DNA of 64,000 nucleotides from Protonemura montana. Taxonomy: Eukaryota; Arthropoda; Insecta; Plecoptera; Nemouridae. The position numbers and the translations under genes were made by a program. The notes under the pieces are model-generated. The model saw only the letters and a program-made list of their open reading frames with translations, was not told where the DNA came from and did no database searches. Below are positions 59,643 to 64,000 of the stretch, one piece after another. Location: the NCBI GenBank assembly GCA_947568835.1, contig OX387603.1, positions 18,996,651 to 19,060,650 of the forward strand. Direction: 5' to 3'. The stretch's first letter is position 1. Each line of letters opens with the position of its first letter.

Positions 59643-59760
59643 CCGACGGCCGCAAGCGCCATCGGGTGGCACTCCGTAACCACGTTTTGCCGGCTCATTC
59701 AAACAGCAGAACGTTGAATAACAAAAGCTGGCCCTCTGACTATGCCTATAAACTCAATGG
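59643..59760 (-). repeat. Interspersed repeat family R2, copy B
   Basis: Reverse complement of copy A at 47433-47526. Shared blocks are GAGTTTATAGG, GTCAGAGG, GAGCCGGCAA, and CCGATGGCGCTTGC with GCCGTC. About 118 bp is conserved in order, with an insertion relative to copy A. Confidence 0.75.
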
Positions 59761-61716
59761 CACAGCCTAATCGGTACCGCTATTAAGAATAATTAGAGTC
59801 AAAGTCTATCGCTAGTTATGTCAATTTTTTCGATTCCATCAATTTAGTCCGAAAGCTTGGAAATTGTACCAAGAGTAAAACTTAATCAATCGGCCATTCT
59901 TTCTTGACCTCAAATTTAGCGTTCACCCTCCGAAGCAAAATTAGGTCCACTCGAGTACACACACGGTGTTCTTCCCTTCTCGACCCGAGAAGTTTGCTGC
60001 TTCTAAGATATCAAATTCCCCCTCGTGCCGACGTCCAACCCTCCGATGCCGTCGCGACGCTAGACGTCTACGTGCGATTGGGAAGGGGGATAGTCTCCCA
60101 CGTACCGTCTCGAGACGCGTAGAAGCATCTGGAATTCCAGGGAACCCTCGCGTCGCTTTTTCAACGTCTCGCTAGGCTCGTTACAAACCCAGAATGCACT
60201 ATTTATAGGCAGGATATAACATCAGAAATCAATCCCCAAGAAACTGATTGAAGCAACTAAAACAGATCATAAGTAACCACAAGAAGTGATGTGGTATGAC
60301 ATCCTCTAAGTCACTTTATGAGCAATAATAGCATGTTGGTACATTCTTTTATCTGTCTCTTTGAAGTTTGTAGTTTGCTTATTTGATAAGAGAAATAAAC
60401 ATGTAATTACATGATTTCATTTTAGAGAAATGTTTTGATACTGAAACCCCAATACTTGGGACACGAAATTAAATTTTACTGTCTACTATCATAACTGTTC
60501 CTATACCGTAATTAAATTCACTTCGAAGCAAATAACACTACAATTCATGAATACTAGCAAAGCAACCCCATTTTTTTTATGGTTTTTAGATCTATATCTC
60601 CTTTATCTAACCTTAGCACTAGTTTTGACAAACACTTTTTAAACTAGGGCTCAAATGCTAAGTGAAGAACATCTAAATTTCCTAATGTTTCGTAACTTGT
60701 ACCTGTACCACAGCCTGTACTTTATCAAGGGTGAGCGCAGTTATTTAAACTACAGTTTAAAACGTTTTGTCAACCCCATCTTCATAAAAGTGGTTTGGAA
60801 TTGGATGATTTTCACAAATTTTCTGACAATAGGTATACAGAATGCTAACAAATAATAGAAATGATCATAACATAACCAAACTAATTATAGAAATAGGTTA
60901 CAAATGCGACTGTACGAGTCACAGTTCCAAAGCCTTTGAACCTCAAGGGTTACCTCAGAATTCTGCTGGTTGATAGTGTACCTACTCAGAAATGACTGAC
61001 ACATTTGAGAGCACGAATCACGATGCTAAGCCAGTTGTGTGACTAATTTGTAACTAGAAAAACCACCCTTGACAAGGAAGTGGCACGGTGAGTTTCAAAT
61101 TATGACTGTCGCTATCTTGCATCCTTGCTACAAGATGAAATCACTTCCTCTCAGCATCTAAAGCTACATAAGGGCAGTAATAATTTGCATCAAGCAAAAG
61201 TAGAAATTGTAATAAGATGTAAAATTTTTGTAAAATTTTTGCTATAAAAAGACTTGCTCATTATAATTCGCTAATTTGTGTATCATTTTGCCTCTATGTG
61301 GGAATGAAATAATTACACGGGTTTCATATTCTTCGTGGGAAGGCGCCAAGAGTCTTAATCTTAATCTAATAGTCAGCTTACAGCATAGTCAAAACACGGG
61401 GTGTAAATTCTATTCTAGTTGCATGTCATAGAAGTTATTTAGATTTGGAATTGAAGCGGCAACTTTAGTATGAGATTAAAATGTTAAGTCTTGAAACCTA
61501 GAAGTATAATACATAATACCCATTACCCATGGCAAGTGTAAGTCCTACACAGAACCGTCGACCAGCGCGGCATCTTATGCCAAGAAGTTGACTTTGAAAT
61601 TGAATCCAAGAAGATAAACAAGATTCATTTTTTTATTACGAAACCTTGCTTTGCAATAACAATTTTGTAATTCTTACTGAAACTGGTCGCCTTATGTTTC
61701 TATATATCCTTGATTC
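59761..61716. other. Noncoding DNA with a CpG-rich patch
   Basis: About 59985-60175 is CpG-rich in AT-rich surroundings, open in two plus-strand frames without recognisable domains. It may be a promoter or an unrecognised first exon. The rest shows nothing. Confidence 0.45.
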
Positions 61717-62064
61717 AGCGAGAGAACATACTTTTCCGTCAGAGGCGCCACCGGTCGTTTCAGAGTGACACGCGGACCAACAGTAATTTTATTAAACACT
61801 ACAAATCATCTTCGCTATTATCCGCAATTTTCTGTTTTCTTTTAAAGCTTTTGTCATGACAATATCTGTTGTTGTACTTATCTGTTGTACAAGAATTTAT
61901 TTAGCAATCACAATAATCTCGGAAATGGTATTGCTCGTGTAATCATTATTTTGAAATCCTGCCACTAAAATCATAACTGAATTTTCATTCATGAGTTGGT
62001 AGCAATGCTGGGGGGGCAGTCCTTGGGCTGGTATCTTCTCTCGAGGGCCGTAAAACCCGCTTTT
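61717..62064 (+). repeat. Interspersed repeat family R1, copy B
   Basis: This 348-bp segment matches copy A at 25944-26276 in the same orientation, with point changes and small indels, including an expanded G-run in the GCTGGGGGGGCAG part. No coding capacity is seen. Confidence 0.8.
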
Positions 62065-64000
62065 ACTCAATGCAACTAAAGAATGCGTGATCTTGGTTTT
62101 ACGCATTGCCCACATCATTTTTATCCCACATTAAAATGTTCAGATTCGCACCTGCTATTCAGTAACTATCAGAAGTTTTAGAAATTAAATGAAAATGTAT
62201 CCACGTTTACTCTAACCGTAATAATATAGGAAATGTAATTTTTCCGGTGTCAATTAAACATTTCCCTGAGAACACTGGTAAGAAAGCTTAATTTTTAATT
62301 TATACTTAGCAACTTGGAAATAATACTCGAGTTATTCGTGACATGATCTCTGAGATATCAGCACAACAAGACATTTGTTCCAATTCATCGTGTACTGTCC
62401 AGTAGTCCCTTGTGCGACTAGCTCGGTCGGTCGGGCATTAAGGTTTTGATTGATGTTTTATTGAATAATTGACTCACTCATTGTCGGCCAGTGGCGAATG
62501 GCCAAGGCATTACCACTTGACGCTATTGACACCAGATGACTGACTGTACATTTGAAAAGTTTCTTCTGAAAATGTATGGTTTTTTTGTCCGAAATAACTT
62601 GTTATGCGTACAGCTAACAACTATGCTTGGATATTTTAATGGATGAGAGATATTATTTTGGTCAACTTTTGCTAGTTGTGGATGTTTTATTTTCCTTGTT
62701 CAGTACGAAGGGGGTAAACAATCAATGACACACAATTTTTTTTCATTATTTTTTAAATTATTCTATTAATTTTTTTACAGATAGAGTACAAAAATGGGCA
62801 TGACTGAATAAGAGCAAGGGAAGAAAATTGAAAAAATATTGAAAAAAACAGAAGAAACTTAAATTTATTTATTGTTGGAGCATTTAGTATGCCAGTAAGT
62901 ATGAACGTGAAGTCTAGATTTGCATTTGTGTCTGATCTCATTGATTCTATGAAGCATCTCTCCCATCATTTCCCTGGACTCCGTAATCGCGCAATCCTCA
63001 CACATCTCGCTACAAAATCATGTGAATGACAATTTCCCTGTGAAAAAACGTCACTTAAAGGATGACGTCAAGGATAAGTATTAATAAAAATAAATCCCAA
63101 AATGTCGCAAGCTTCTAGAGGAAAATATCGTTGCTAAAATGCAGTTCTTGGGCAAAAAACTGAACGGTCACGATGAAGAGGTCATCACACTAGATTCGTC
63201 TGCATGTTTTTTTCTAGTAGATCAATTATTCATGTCGCGTGAATCCACCATACTATCAATCTCGGCGTAACAAACGAGAATTTTATTAAATAAATGCATT
63301 TAAATTAGCTCACAGACACCGCAGTGTGATTCGCATCTCATTATAATCAATCAGAAAATTCTTTCAATGACATTGAAAAATGTAATCATACAATTGGCAC
63401 CCATTCTATGTACGCCACTGACGGGAGTGAATTGAAATCAATTGAACGTCGAGTTAAATGACGTCTGGACCAGCAGCTCTAGTTTTGCGTCCTTGCTATT
63501 TCACAAGACAACCAGCGTGCAACTTTTTCTGTCTCAGCAAGCATGATTTACATGATGAGAAAAAAAAGCTATAAGAGTTAAGTGTGTTGAATATTTTTGC
63601 TAACATTTAACTTTTTCTGGGAGACTGCAGGATTCTGACTGCCAAGACAACGAGTAATCTACCTTATTCAGAGTCCCTGGACCCTGTCTGGAAGATATTA
63701 GTTGTGAAAAGAGATTCAATGGTGAAATTATAGGAAATTAATGAGATCAACGTTTAGATACTGTGATGTGGTAAAGAGTCCTAAAATATTTTGTAATTTC
63801 ACTCTTTTTAGCTTCTATGGAACATCGTAGATTATTAAGGTCATCTGTATCGCCGGAAATACCTAATTAGTGCGAACTCTCTAGATGATTTTTTATACAA
63901 TTTGCTGAAGGACCCCAAAACAATATACGAGTCTGTTCTGTATGCTCTTTATTTTGTGATCACAAAAGTCGACCATGAAGACAAAACACTTTTCATGTAC
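62065..64000. other. AT-rich noncoding DNA to the window end
   Basis: I see nothing recognisable here apart from short A- and T-runs. Confidence 0.55.

Noticed and set aside
1..64000. CRISPR arrays, rRNA genes, bacterial operons
   Set aside because: No direct-repeat/spacer pattern, no rRNA-like sequence and no clustered prokaryote-style genes were seen.

Overview
The window is AT-rich, intron- and repeat-rich animal DNA. The two certain genes identify it as insect: both are innexins, the invertebrate gap-junction proteins, and they match the insect innexin-2 and innexin-7 types by recognised sequence. Mobile elements of insect kind (Jockey-like non-LTR retrotransposon remnants, tRNA-derived repeats) agree. 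I cannot name the species. Nothing looks bacterial: there are no operons, ribosome-binding sites or CRISPR arrays.

Layout. 1-2575: an element with 462-bp terminal inverted repeats whose interior carries the 3' end of a reverse-transcriptase retrotransposon on the minus strand. 2576-11854: intergenic or intronic DNA with CpG-rich patches and two possible short minus-strand 3' exons (4819-5009 and 10284-10416). 11855-13388: a decayed plus-strand reverse transcriptase. 13389-18373: AT-rich DNA with a near-perfect hairpin at 14148-14240. 18374-19453: Inx2, uninterrupted. 19454-35383: intergenic, with repeats, a tRNA-derived relic at 32387 and a few weak exon candidates. 35384-35456: an intact tRNA-Lys(UUU) on the minus strand, beside a decayed duplicate at 35624-35700. 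42652-43851: Inx7 on the minus strand, uninterrupted. 43852-64000: intergenic, with two dispersed repeat families whose partner copies also lie in the window.

Inx2 (plus) and Inx7 (minus) face each other across about 23 kb. As I recall, ogre/inx1, inx2 and inx7 are also clustered in Drosophila, so this is probably a remnant of an ancestral innexin cluster; ogre is not visible here. The products would be four-pass membrane subunits able to form gap junctions or hemichannels. Inx7 alone has an N-glycosylation sequon in its first extracellular loop. I found no convincing novel multi-gene system. The most useful leads are the inverted-repeat element with nested retrotransposon, the hairpin at 14.2 kb, the possible hidden exons, and the composition shift inside Inx2.
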